Source: Acidipropionibacterium thoenii DSM 20276 | Lineage (GTDB): Bacteria; Actinomycetota; Actinomycetes; Propionibacteriales; Propionibacteriaceae | DNA: 64,000 nt | NCBI RefSeq assembly: GCF_000423445.1 | Contig: NZ_AUHZ01000014.1 | Location: forward strand, 1 to 64,000 | Direction: 5' to 3' | Shown: positions 51,701 to 60,187 of the stretch, one piece after another | How the letters are laid out: each line of letters begins with the position of its first letter | Numbering within the stretch: position 1 is the first letter of the stretch | Position numbers and translations under genes: made by a program | Notes under the pieces: generated by a model | Database searches by the model: none | What the model saw: the letters and a program-made list of their open reading frames with translations, nothing else | Told to the model about the DNA's origin: nothing

Positions 51701-53791
51701 ATGACATCCGACCAGCAGCGTCCCGACCCCGAGGCACCCGGCCAGCAGGGGGACTTCCTCACCACCTCCCAGGGTGCCCGCCTGCGCGACACCGACCACT
51801 CCCTCAAGGCCGGTGCCCGCGGCCCGGTCCTGCTCCAGGACCACCATCTGCGGGAGAAGATCACCCACTTCGACCATGAGCGCATTCCCGAGCGGGTGGT
51901 CCATGCCCGCGGGGCCGCCGCGCACGGCGTCTTCGAGAGCTACGGGACGGCCGAGGAGGTGACCTCGGCGGCCTTCCTGCGCAAGGGAGCGATCACCCCG
52001 ACCTTCACCCGGTTCTCCACCGTCCTGGGCTCGCGCGGCTCGGCCGACACGGTGCGCGACACCCGGGGTTTCGCGACGAAGTTCTACACCGAGGAGGGCA
52101 CCTTCGACCTGGTCGGCAACAACATCCCGGTGTTCTTCATCCAGGACGGCATCAAGTTCCCCGACATCATCCATGCCGCCAAGCCCCATCCCGACCGGGA
52201 GATCCCCCAGGCGCAGTCGGCCCATGACACTTTCTGGGACTTCGTCTCGCTGCACCCCGAGGCCCAGCACCACACCCTGTGGAATATGTCGGACCGCGGG
52301 ATCCCGCGCTCCTACCGGATGATGGAGGGTTTCGGGATCCACACCTTCCGGCTCATCGGCCAGGACGGCCGGACCTCCTTGGTCAAGTGGCACTGGAAGC
52401 CACGCCTGGGCGTCCACTCCCTCACCTGGGAGGAGGCGCAGATGGTCTCCGGCATCGATCCGGACTTCCACCGCCGCGATCTGGCAGACGCCATCGACGC
52501 CGGCTCCTTCCCGCAGTGGGAGCTGGGTATTCAGGTCTTCCCCGACAACGAGGAACAGAGTTTCGAGGGGATCGACCTGCTGGACCCGACCAAGTTCGTT
52601 CCCGAGGAGCTGGCGCCGGTCCAGCTGGTCGGCAGGCTCACCCTCAACCGCAATCCTCGCAACTACTTCGCCGAGACCGAGCAGGTGGCCTTCCATCCGG
52701 GCAATCTTCCGCCCGGCATCGACGTCACCGACGACCCGCTGCTGCAGGTGAGGCTGTTCTCCTACCAGGACACCCAGCTCACCCGGCTGGGCGGTCCCAA
52801 CTGGAACCAGCTGCCGATCAACCGGCCGCACGCGCCGGTCGATGACATGCTGCGGGACGGGTACGGGCAGCAGGACATCCACCAGGGCATCGCCCCCTAC
52901 CGACCCAACAGCCTCGGCGGGGGCTGCCCGTTCACCGCCGGTGACGCCGACCGGCCGTTCACCGACGCCCCGGTGCGCATCCCCGAGACGGTCAAGAACC
53001 GCGAGCTGTCGGCCAGCTTCTCCGACCACTACTCCCAGGCGAGGCTGTTCTGGACGAGTATGACGCCGGTGGAGCGCCAGCACATCGTCGGCGCCTACTC
53101 CTTCGAGTTGAGCAAGTGCCGGGCCCCGGAGGTCCGTCGGCGCCAGCTCGAGTGCCTGGCCAGGATCGACGGGGATCTGTGCCAGCAGGTGGCCGATGCC
53201 CTGGGGGAGGATGCCCCCGCCCCCGACCAGCCATTGGCCGAGGTGACGCCGAGCCCGGCGTTGAGCCAGCTGGGCCGCCGCTGGCCGGTGGACGGCCGCA
53301 TGATCGGCCTGGTCGTCGGATCCGATCAGGACCGGGCGGAGCTGGACGCGGTCCTCGGATGGATCGACGAGCACTCCATGACGCCGGTCCTGGTGGCGCC
53401 GCACGGTGGATCGGTGGCGGGCCATCCGGTCGACGAGACCTTCGCCACCGCCCGCTCGGTGCAGTTCGACGCGCTGCTGCTGGCCGGCGACCCCGTCGCC
53501 ACCCCCGACCCGGACCAGAAGGCCGATGCCCCGGCACCGGCGGGCGATGATCCGCGGATCACCCTGATGGTCGAGGAGTGCTGGCGCCATGCGAAGGCGA
53601 TCGGGGCCTGGGGTCAGGGCCGGCGAGTGCTGGACGAGGCGGTGGAGGCCGGCCCCGGCGTCGTCGAGGACCAGCAGCCCCCCGCCGTCCTGTCGGCGGT
53701 CACCGAGCTGCTGGCAGCACACCGCGTCTGGGAGCGCTTCACCCCCGAACTGCCGGCTGGCGGATCCACCGATCCGACCGCCCGGCCCTGA
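51701..53791 (+). CDS. katE: Large-subunit catalase (HPII/KatE type) with C-terminal flavodoxin-like domain
   Basis: 696 residues, as expected for clade 2 large-subunit catalases. The distal heme histidine lies in ERVVHARGAAAHG (about residue 68), the asparagine in LVGNNIPVFFIQD, and the proximal tyrosine in RLFSYQDTQLTRLG. From about 540 the DJ-1/GATase-like domain of this clade follows (GLVVGSDQDRAELDAVLGW, VAPHGGSV, DALLLAGD). It breaks hydrogen peroxide into water and oxygen in the cytoplasm. It stands alone and is convergent with the CDF transporter gene, consistent with the stress-oriented genes to its right. Confidence 0.93.
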   Translation: MTSDQQRPDPEAPGQQGDFLTTSQGARLRDTDHSLKAGARGPVLLQDHHLREKITHFDHERIPERVVHARGAAAHGVFESYGTAEEVTSAAFLRKGAITPTFTRFSTVLGSRGSADTVRDTRGFATKFYTEEGTFDLVGNNIPVFFIQDGIKFPDIIHAAKPHPDREIPQAQSAHDTFWDFVSLHPEAQHHTLWNMSDRGIPRSYRMMEGFGIHTFRLIGQDGRTSLVKWHWKPRLGVHSLTWEEAQMVSGIDPDFHRRDLADAIDAGSFPQWELGIQVFPDNEEQSFEGIDLLDPTKFVPEELAPVQLVGRLTLNRNPRNYFAETEQVAFHPGNLPPGIDVTDDPLLQVRLFSYQDTQLTRLGGPNWNQLPINRPHAPVDDMLRDGYGQQDIHQGIAPYRPNSLGGGCPFTAGDADRPFTDAPVRIPETVKNRELSASFSDHYSQARLFWTSMTPVERQHIVGAYSFELSKCRAPEVRRRQLECLARIDGDLCQQVADALGEDAPAPDQPLAEVTPSPALSQLGRRWPVDGRMIGLVVGSDQDRAELDAVLGWIDEHSMTPVLVAPHGGSVAGHPVDETFATARSVQFDALLLAGDPVATPDPDQKADAPAPAGDDPRITLMVEECWRHAKAIGAWGQGRRVLDEAVEAGPGVVEDQQPPAVLSAVTELLAAHRVWERFTPELPAGGSTDPTARP

Positions 53792-53850
53792 GCCGGTTGC
53801 GCATGATCTGCGCCGGCAGGCTCGGAGGACGGCTGGGGTCCGGCCGGGGA

Positions 53851-54852
53851 CTAGGCCGGCTCCGCCTCCTCCGGCGGAAAGGCCTGGTGCTCCGGTAGCG
53901 CAGGCAGCGGTGCGACGACGACGTCGTGGATCTTCCAGTCCAGACTCCGCAGGGCCTCGACCAGATCGGCGCACCGCTGCACCGAGAACTGCCGAGGATC
54001 TGTCGGCACCACGAAGACCTCGACATGGAACAGATGCCCCTCGTCACGGACCCGGCTCCTGACGGCGTCCACCCACGGCTGGCAGGCGGCCAGCTCGTCG
54101 ATCCGTCGCAGCAGCGGGTGCGGGCGGGCGTCATCGAAGGTGCGCGCCCGCCGGTCGGTGAGCCCCCCGATCGCCGAACGCAGGTTGGACACCCCATCGC
54201 GCACGATCCCCGCAGACACCACGACGGCGGCCGTGGCATCGGCCCACCACCAGCCCAGACCGACTCCCAGCACGCCGACGATGGTGGCCAGAGCCGAGGT
54301 CCAGTTGGCCCGGCTCATCGCCGCGTCCGCGTAGAGCACCTTGTCGTGCAGCGGCTCGGCGAGTTTCATCTTGAAGTGTCCGAGCACGATCGGCGAGACA
54401 TTGGTGACAGCCATCACGACGACCATCAGCCAGCCGGCCCACAGCGCGTGGCCGCCGATCACCACGATGCCGATCGGCGGCCGTTCCACCGTCACCAGGC
54501 TGATCAGCGAGTCGACCGCCAGATAGCCTCCCATCGCGAGCAGCGCCGTGGCGGCGACCAGATGGGCCACGCCGATGGAGCGGTGGAAGCCGTAGGGGTG
54601 GTCGGCGCTGGGACTCCTGCGGATCCGGTGGCTGGCGACCAGGAACGCGGCCGGCGGCAGCAGAGACAGCGCATCGTCGATCCAGGCCACCTTCATCGCC
54701 TGGGACTGGCCCGAGACCACGCCCACCAGCACAGCGATCACCAGCTGAGACGCCACTGTCAGCCATTCCAGCCGGATCGCAGCCCGCAGGGTGCGCTGGA
54801 GCGGCTCGGGGAGTTCGCGTCCGTCACCGGTGCCGCGAGAGCCGGCCGTCAT
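53851..54852 (-). CDS. Cation diffusion facilitator (CDF) family transporter
   Basis: 333 residues, starting inside the stop of the lipoprotein gene (ATGA at 54852). Six membrane segments begin with AIRLEWLTVASQLVIAVLVG. Metal-site equivalents are visible as WIDDALSLLP in helix 2 and ADAAMSRANW in helix 5. HPYGFHR is the conserved CDF loop. The C-terminal cytoplasmic domain (about 215-333) carries HLFHVEVFVV. By family it exchanges Zn, Mn, Fe or Co for protons. Coupling with a binding-protein-like lipoprotein is unusual for a metal exporter. Confidence 0.82.
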   Translation of the reverse strand: MTAGSRGTGDGRELPEPLQRTLRAAIRLEWLTVASQLVIAVLVGVVSGQSQAMKVAWIDDALSLLPPAAFLVASHRIRRSPSADHPYGFHRSIGVAHLVAATALLAMGGYLAVDSLISLVTVERPPIGIVVIGGHALWAGWLMVVVMAVTNVSPIVLGHFKMKLAEPLHDKVLYADAAMSRANWTSALATIVGVLGVGLGWWWADATAAVVVSAGIVRDGVSNLRSAIGGLTDRRARTFDDARPHPLLRRIDELAACQPWVDAVRSRVRDEGHLFHVEVFVVPTDPRQFSVQRCADLVEALRSLDWKIHDVVVAPLPALPEHQAFPPEEAEPA

Positions 54853-55340
54853 CGCCGGTCCTGATGCGCCAGGAACCGTTCCAGCGAGACGAGCAGGGCA
54901 TTCTCTCCCGGCCGGGTCGCCATCACCATCTTCACGGAGTCGCCGTTCGGGCTCTGCACGGTGGCATAGGGCCTGGTGAAGGCCATCTTCTCGGTCCACG
55001 GCGAGCTCGAGGTGAGGCCGCCGATCACGACATCGAGCTGACCCTCGTCGATCTCCTCGGCCAGCACGCTCTCGGCGCCGACCCGCCACCGCACCGTGGC
55101 GCCGATGCTGGCGGCGTAACTCTCCACGAGCCGTGCCTCCGAACCGCCCACCTCGCCATCGGCGCCCACCTCGGTCCACGGCGGGTTGGCAGAGACACCC
55201 ACTCGCAGGCTGCCACCGGTGGCCGCGCGCAGCGAGCCATGGGTGTCGCGGGGGTACTGGGCCCCGCAGCCGGCCCCGACCATCAGGATCACTGAGGCGA
55301 GCAGGGCGATCACCGCTCGCTGCGCCCACCGTCGCGTCAT
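54849..55340 (-). CDS. Lipoprotein with a short solute-binding (SBP_bac_3) domain
   Basis: 163 residues. A signal peptide ends in the lipobox VGAGC. The mature part (LRVGVSANPPWTEV, EARLVESYAASIGATVRW, GQLDVVIGGLTSSSPWTEKM, AFTRPY) matches the first lobe of an amino-acid-type solute-binding domain. Typical members are 230-270 residues and have a second lobe; here the chain ends shortly after the first crossover. No frame shift is evident, and the stop overlaps the transporter start, so it appears to be a deliberate short form. It may deliver or sense a ligand for the CDF partner. Confidence 0.7.
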   Translation of the reverse strand: MTRRWAQRAVIALLASVILMVGAGCGAQYPRDTHGSLRAATGGSLRVGVSANPPWTEVGADGEVGGSEARLVESYAASIGATVRWRVGAESVLAEEIDEGQLDVVIGGLTSSSPWTEKMAFTRPYATVQSPNGDSVKMVMATRPGENALLVSLERFLAHQDRR

Positions 55341-55711
55341 CCCTGCCCCTCGCCACTCCGCCCCCGGATCGTCGCACGGTACCGCGGCACCCGTTCACCA
55401 GGAGCTGTCAGCACCGTGATTCGCGGCCCTGATCCGCGACCTTGCGTGCGCGATACCCCAGGAATTCACTCAGTGTCCTACCCCATCGGTGGGCCGCCTC
55501 TCACCCCTATGGGTGAGGCCGTCAGATCCTGGAGTCCGTACCGTGGTTGATATCTCGACGAGAACGTCGCGGAACAATGACCGTCCGCGTTTCGCCCGCC
55601 AGTGGCACACGACCGAGGAATTCGCGGTGGATGCCACATCTCGTGGAGTGGTTGGACCCCCAATGAGATGACATGTCCCATTGGGAGGAGAAGGACGGAG
55701 AGGAGTACACC
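55341..55711. promoter_or_regulatory. Divergent region with hairpins before the stress-protein gene
   Basis: 370 bases without a gene. One small hairpin is CTCACCC/GGGTGAG at 55,500-55,517. A second, CCCAATG/CATTGGG (55,659-55,665 and 55,679-55,685), ends directly before the purine-rich ribosome site of the KGG protein and could affect its translation. No confident promoter hexamers were found. Confidence 0.35.
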
Positions 55712-55969
55712 ATGGCTGACAAGAACAACTCAGGCCAGTTCGGCAATCGCTCGGACACCGAGGAGCAGGCCCGTAAGGGCGGCGAGCAGAGCACCGGAAA
55801 GTTCGGACAGAAGAATGCCGCCGACCCCAGCGAGGCCGCTCAGCAGAGCACCGGCAGGTTCGGACAGAAGAATGCCGCCGACCCCAGCGAGGCCGGCCGG
55901 CAGGGAGCCGAGGCTCAGCCCCACGCGGCGAAGGTCGAGGGTGGCAAGCACAGCCACGACGGCAACTGA
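55712..55969 (+). CDS. Small KGG-repeat stress protein (GsiB/Con-10 type)
   Basis: 85 residues, strongly hydrophilic, with GGAGAGGAG upstream. It contains EEQARKGGEQSTGKFGQ and two copies of FGQKNAADPSEA with 19-residue spacing. Such KGG and hydrophilin proteins are unstructured and accumulate under heat, salt, ethanol or desiccation. Neighbouring catalase, SDR and membrane stress genes fit this role. No enzyme function is expected. Confidence 0.82.
   Translation: MADKNNSGQFGNRSDTEEQARKGGEQSTGKFGQKNAADPSEAAQQSTGRFGQKNAADPSEAGRQGAEAQPHAAKVEGGKHSHDGN
55785..55893 (+). repeat. Two 57-base-period direct repeats inside the KGG-protein gene
   Basis: About 52 of 57 bases recur (55,785-55,836 and 55,842-55,893) with two or three changes, each encoding a 19-residue unit. 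Near identity at the DNA level suggests recent duplication or gene conversion. Confidence 0.85.
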
Positions 55970-55994
55970 TCCCTGTTAACCCTGCGTTCCAATT

Positions 55995-56030
55995 GCGTGC
56001 CCGGAGGTCGGGAAAGACCTTCGGGCACGC
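55995..56030 (+). terminator. Hairpin between the stress-protein and SDR genes
   Basis: A 15-bp stem with a single mismatch (GCGTGCCCGGAGGTC/GACCTTCGGGCACGC) around a GGGAAA loop, 26 bases after the stop and 22 before the next start. It may end most transcripts or stabilise the upstream message. Confidence 0.65.
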
Positions 56031-56051
56031 TCCTTCGAGAAAGGCCAGCAC

Positions 56052-56951
56052 ATGACTGATGAGACCCAGCTCACCTTCCAGAACCCGGTCACCCGTTACC
56101 CGTCCATCTCACCGCCCGAGCAGTCACAGCAGGAGCCCGGGCTGGACCTGCAGCTGGACCCTCCCGCCGACCGTGGCGAGCAGAGCTATCGGGGCACCGG
56201 CCGACTGGAGGGCCGCAAGGCCCTCATCACCGGCGCCGACTCCGGGATCGGGGCGGCCGTCGCCATCGCCTTCTCACGGGAGGGAGCCGATGTCGCGATC
56301 TCCTACCTGCCGGCCGAGGAGGAGGACGCGCTGCGGGTCGCCGAGCTCATCAAGGGGGCTGGAAGGCGTGCCGTCACAATCCCCGGCGACCTCGCCGAGG
56401 CCACCTTCTGCTCGGATCTGGTGGAGAAGGCGGCATCGGAGCTCGGAGGGTTGGACGCGCTGGTCAACAATGCCGGCAAACAGATCTTCGTGGAGCATCT
56501 GGAGGACCTCACCGACGACCAGCTCACCGCCACCTATGAGGTGAACATCCTGGCCCAGTTCCGTATCGCACGGGCCGCGCTGCCCCACCTGGTCCCCGGT
56601 TCCACGATCGTCAACACGACGTCGATCCAGGCCTACCAGCCGAGCTCGCACCTCCTCGACTACGCCTCCACCAAGGCGGCCATCAACAACTTCACCAAGG
56701 GGCTTGCCCAGCAGCTGGCCCCGCAGGGGATCAGGGTCAACGCAGTGGCTCCCGGCCCGATCTGGACACCGCTCCAGGTATCGGCGGGCCAGCCCACCGA
56801 GGCGCTGCCCTCCTTCGGTCAGAACACCCCCCTGGGCAGGGCCGGCCAGCCCACCGAGCTGGCACCCGCCTATGTCTTCCTCACCTCTGCCGAGTCGAGC
56901 TACGTGGTCGGCGAGACCCTCAACGTCAACGGCGGCAGCCCGACGCCCTGA
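56052..56951 (+). CDS. Short-chain dehydrogenase/reductase of the general-stress (YhdF/YdaD) type
   Basis: 299 residues with GAGAAAGG upstream. A 45-residue N-terminal extension (LQLDPPADRGEQSYRG) is typical of the Gsp39/YhdF group. The Rossmann loop is ITGADSGIGAAVA, NNAG is present, and the catalytic set is S (TTSIQAY) with Y and K in YASTKAA. It uses NAD(P) to oxidise or reduce an alcohol or aldehyde; substrate unknown. It lies behind the KGG stress-protein gene and before an FAD oxidoreductase gene in the same direction. Confidence 0.9.
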   Translation: MTDETQLTFQNPVTRYPSISPPEQSQQEPGLDLQLDPPADRGEQSYRGTGRLEGRKALITGADSGIGAAVAIAFSREGADVAISYLPAEEEDALRVAELIKGAGRRAVTIPGDLAEATFCSDLVEKAASELGGLDALVNNAGKQIFVEHLEDLTDDQLTATYEVNILAQFRIARAALPHLVPGSTIVNTTSIQAYQPSSHLLDYASTKAAINNFTKGLAQQLAPQGIRVNAVAPGPIWTPLQVSAGQPTEALPSFGQNTPLGRAGQPTELAPAYVFLTSAESSYVVGETLNVNGGSPTP

Positions 56952-57032
56952 CCCGACGGCGGCCGACGGGGATCGCCGACCGCCCCGACCAGCCATCACC
57001 GGTTCCGCCGGAACCGCCGTCAAGGAGAGCAG

Positions 57033-58235
57033 ATGAGACACTACGACTACCTGATCGTGGGCGGCGGGATGGCCGCGGACGCAGCTGCACGGGGCATCAG
57101 GGAGCTCGACGTCGCGGGGGCACTGGGAATCCTCAGCGCGGACATCGATCCTCCCTACGCGCGGCCGGCGCTGAGCAAGAGGCTGTGGACCGACATGCAC
57201 TTCCCCTGGCACCGCGCCCTACTGGACACCCAGCAGGCCACCGGCGCCGACCTGCAACTCCAGACCAGAGTGACACGAATTCTCCGGACTGACCAGCAAG
57301 TCGTCACCGCCGCGGGCGAGACGATCGGCTACCAGCGCCTGCTGCTGGCCACCGGGCTCGTCCCCAGGACGCTGCCCGACGCCGAGTCCGGAACGGTGAT
57401 CTACTACCGCAGCGCCGAGGACTACCGCCGGCTGATGAGTCTGTCGCTGTACCGTGACAGCTTCCTGGTGATCGGTGGCGGGTACATCGGTGCGGAGCTC
57501 GCCGCTGCCCTGGTCGGGCACGGCCGGCGGGTCACCCTCGTGCTGCCGGGTCAGATGCTGGGAGACACGATGTTCCCCGCCGACATCTGCCAGGAGTACC
57601 ACCAGGAGTTCGCCGACGCCGGGGTCCGTCTCCTCACCGGCCACCGGGTCCGCCAGGTGCGACGCAGCGGCCCCTGCGAGGACGGTCTGCAGGTGGGCGT
57701 GACAGCTGTCCTCGACGACGGCCGCGAGATCACCGCCGATGCCGCGGTGGCCGGTCTGGGAGCGGTGCCCGACCTCGACATGGCGCGCGAGGCCGGGCTG
57801 AGTGTCGACGACGGAATCATCGTCGATGCTCACCTCAGGACGTCCGACCCGTCGATCTGGGCCGCCGGCGACATCGCCCGTTACCGCGACGCCGTTCTGG
57901 GACCCACCCGGGTGGAGCACGTCGACAACGCCCAGACGATGGGCCGAGCCGCCGGGCGCGCGATGGCCGGCGACCCCGAGCCCTACGACTACACCCCGTA
58001 CATCTACTCCCGGGTGCTGGGCATCGACTGGCAGGCGATCGGGAAGCTGGACCCCTCCCTGGAGACTCTCACGACCACAATGCGCGACGGCGGACGCGTC
58101 GTCGCCTACATTCGTGACGGCCGGACGGTCGGGGTGCTGCTGTGGCAGATCGCCGACGGACTCGACGCCGCCAGATCGTTGCTGACTCGACGGATCGAGA
58201 GTCCGGCCGACCTGGAGTCTGCTGTCCGGCGGTGA
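57033..58235 (+). CDS. FAD/NAD(P)-dependent oxidoreductase (ferredoxin-reductase-like)
   Basis: 400 residues with AAGGAG before the ATG. It has the FAD-binding DYLIVGGGMAADAAARGI, the NAD-binding FLVIGGGYIGAELAAALV and the second FAD motif SIWAAGDIARY. YARPALSKRLW and VEHVDNAQTMGRAAG match the rubredoxin/ferredoxin reductase group (AIF-like). No redox-active cysteine pair is present. It probably passes electrons from NAD(P)H to a small iron-sulfur protein not encoded nearby, although the C-terminal part could support a simple NADH oxidase role. Confidence 0.85.
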   Translation: MRHYDYLIVGGGMAADAAARGIRELDVAGALGILSADIDPPYARPALSKRLWTDMHFPWHRALLDTQQATGADLQLQTRVTRILRTDQQVVTAAGETIGYQRLLLATGLVPRTLPDAESGTVIYYRSAEDYRRLMSLSLYRDSFLVIGGGYIGAELAAALVGHGRRVTLVLPGQMLGDTMFPADICQEYHQEFADAGVRLLTGHRVRQVRRSGPCEDGLQVGVTAVLDDGREITADAAVAGLGAVPDLDMAREAGLSVDDGIIVDAHLRTSDPSIWAAGDIARYRDAVLGPTRVEHVDNAQTMGRAAGRAMAGDPEPYDYTPYIYSRVLGIDWQAIGKLDPSLETLTTTMRDGGRVVAYIRDGRTVGVLLWQIADGLDAARSLLTRRIESPADLESAVRR

Positions 58236-58275
58236 GGCCGCCGGACAGCGGCGCTGTGCCCGGTCGGTCCCGGGC

Positions 58276-59625
58276 TCAGCGCCTGGAGATGACCTGCTCG
58301 GCGGCACGCCGCCCGGTGCGCAGCGCTCCCTCGGTGGTGGAGTTGACGAAGAGGTACTCCCCGGCCAGATGCAGCCCTTCCACATCGTCGAGATGACCTC
58401 GCAGATCGGTCATCGCCTCGAGCTGTTCCGGTGACTGCTGGCACAGCGCCCGGTCCCAGCGGATCACGTCGGTGAATGCCGGTTCGTCGGGGAACTCCGG
58501 GAAGAATCGCTGCATCTCGGAGATCACGGCCCGCCGGCGGGTCGGCTCGTCCATGGCGACCAGGGTGTCGTCGTGCCAACCGGCGGTGAAGGCGTGCATC
58601 AGACCGCTGCCCCGCGGGCCGCGCTGCCCGAAGGCACCGCAGTTCTCGTCGAAGGCCCGGACCAGGATGGAGTCCTCGCTCTCGGGAATCATCAGCGAGA
58701 CGAAGTCGTCGGGCACGACTCGGCGCTCGAGCCCGAATACGTAGTTGTAGGTGGAGGTGTAACTACACGCCGACAGGTCATCGGCCATCCGCCCGGGCAG
58801 CGCAGGGATGATCCTTCGTGCCACCTGGGCATCGGTGGCGCAGATGACGGCGCTCGCCGCAACGACTCCTTCGGGAGTGCGTACACCCGTGACAGCCCCG
58901 TTCTCCACCACGATCTCCTCCACCGGCGTCGAGAGCCGTACGTGGTCCTGCACCCGATCGTGGAGCGCATCGGTGATCGACGCCATGCCGCCCTCAAGGG
59001 TTCGCATGCCTCTCATCAGTGCCAGGGTGGCCAGTGGCAGGGCGATGCTGACATCGGTGGTGCGACCGAGCACCATCGTCGCCAGGAAGGGCCCGAGGAT
59101 CCGGTCGGTGAACGCCGGGCCGCCGTGTCGTCGGCCGAACTGCGCCGTGGTGGTGGCTTGGAGACGTGAGAGCCAACTGAGGTCGTACTTGCGCGAGGCG
59201 GGCCCGGCCTTCACCAGGTGGGGCAGCACGGTCGCCCCGAAGCGGATCGCCTGGAGGTAGACCGAGAGCGGTAACGCACCTCGCAGGAAGTGCCACAGCT
59301 GGGCCGGGCGCATTCCGCGTCCCAGGGTGAGGTACCAGGTGCGCTGACCGTCCCACATCCCGAAGCACTGGGTGCGGACCTTGCGGACCTCGTCGAGGAT
59401 CCCGAGTTCACGCAGATACTGGCCGGTGGTCTCCCACTGCGGCTCGGTCATCGTCGCGCCGATGGCCCAGGTGGAACTGCCGTTCGTGCGATTCCCGACC
59501 CGGCCACCGACCCGGTCACCGGCTTCCAGCAGCACGTAATCGAGCCCGGCTCGTTGCAGGGTGTCGGCGGCCGACAGGCCGGCGCATCCGCCGCCCACCA
59601 CGACGATCTTCTCGGAACTGGTCAT
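58276..59625 (-). CDS. FAD-dependent amine-oxidase/phytoene-desaturase-like oxidoreductase
   Basis: 449 residues. The start ATG overlaps the stop of the small LuxR-type gene (ATGA at 59625). The dinucleotide loop is IVVVGGGCAGLSAADTL, with EAGDRVGGRV after it, and the C-terminal FAD segment is GLHLAGEYLFVNSTTEGAL. The middle LEGGMASITDAL and AVICATDAQVA match the flavin amine oxidase/protoporphyrinogen oxidase/carotenoid desaturase superfamily. The substrate cannot be told from sequence. Coupling to a regulator and closeness to a fatty acid desaturase gene suggest a role in membrane lipid or pigment change. Confidence 0.8.
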   Translation of the reverse strand: MTSSEKIVVVGGGCAGLSAADTLQRAGLDYVLLEAGDRVGGRVGNRTNGSSTWAIGATMTEPQWETTGQYLRELGILDEVRKVRTQCFGMWDGQRTWYLTLGRGMRPAQLWHFLRGALPLSVYLQAIRFGATVLPHLVKAGPASRKYDLSWLSRLQATTTAQFGRRHGGPAFTDRILGPFLATMVLGRTTDVSIALPLATLALMRGMRTLEGGMASITDALHDRVQDHVRLSTPVEEIVVENGAVTGVRTPEGVVAASAVICATDAQVARRIIPALPGRMADDLSACSYTSTYNYVFGLERRVVPDDFVSLMIPESEDSILVRAFDENCGAFGQRGPRGSGLMHAFTAGWHDDTLVAMDEPTRRRAVISEMQRFFPEFPDEPAFTDVIRWDRALCQQSPEQLEAMTDLRGHLDDVEGLHLAGEYLFVNSTTEGALRTGRRAAEQVISRR

Positions 59626-59900
59626 TGCGCGAGGTCCGGCTGCGATCGGTACTGCGCCGCCGACCTCACCATGCCGTGCCGCGAGCCCCACACGATGGCC
59701 TGGCTCCTGCGGCCGACCCCGATCTTGCGATACGCATTGCGAATATAGGTCTTCACGGAATTGATGGTGAGGTAGCAGATCGAGGCGATCTCGTCGTTGG
59801 TGGCGCCCTCGCAGATCAGCGCGAGCATCTGTGCCTCCCGAGCCGACAGCTCGGGCCCCTCTTCCTGCGATCGGAATACAGGCTCAGTAATGGTGGCCAT
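59622..59900 (-). CDS. Single-domain LuxR/GerE-type DNA-binding protein
   Basis: 92 residues from the ATG at 59900 (GAGGAACGAG upstream). After 17 residues it is just the GerE helix-turn-helix: LSAREAQMLALICEGATNDE, then IASICYLTINSVKTYIRNAY and RKIGVGRRSQAI. It has no receiver domain. The HTH is almost identical to that of the regulator at 61,716-62,366, so both probably bind the same sites. A protein with only the HTH could act as a constitutive activator or compete with its paralogue. It is coupled to the FAD oxidoreductase gene. Confidence 0.85.
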   Translation of the reverse strand: MATITEPVFRSQEEGPELSAREAQMLALICEGATNDEIASICYLTINSVKTYIRNAYRKIGVGRRSQAIVWGSRHGMVRSAAQYRSQPDLAQ

Positions 59901-60187
59901 GGCTCGTTCCTCTCTGTATCGACTCACTGAACGGATCGCCCAACTTCTCCGACGCTACCCTTGGGTGCCGCAAACTCAACGCGGCGGAGAATTCCCTCGA
60001 TGGAATTCGTGATGGAGCAGCGGTGACAACCCCGTGGCAATGCTTTTGGACGGCACCCTATGCCGTCGTGTGAATGTCCTCGGATCAATCGCCCGCGTCC
60101 CCCGTGCGGGTTCACGCGGCCCAGGCTACAACCAGCCGATCACCGACCGGGACCGCCACGGCCGGGTACCCGGCCGTGGCGACGGCA
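59901..60187. other. Gap between the small LuxR-type gene and the desaturase gene
   Basis: About 290 bases with the palindromic hairpin described separately and a possible leftward promoter (TTGGGC at 59,937-59,942, 17 bases, then GATACA, on the minus strand). No gene was seen. Confidence 0.4.
60154..60181 (-). terminator. Perfect 28-base palindrome downstream of the desaturase gene
   Basis: Both arms match without a single error around a central GGTACC. It begins six bases after the desaturase stop. In RNA it would form a 12-bp stem with a four-base loop, most likely a terminator, although no T-run follows. Confidence 0.65.

Noticed and set aside
51494-53974. 826-codon minus-strand frame opposite the catalase gene
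   Set aside because: The catalase on the plus strand has every expected motif; the antisense product has none.
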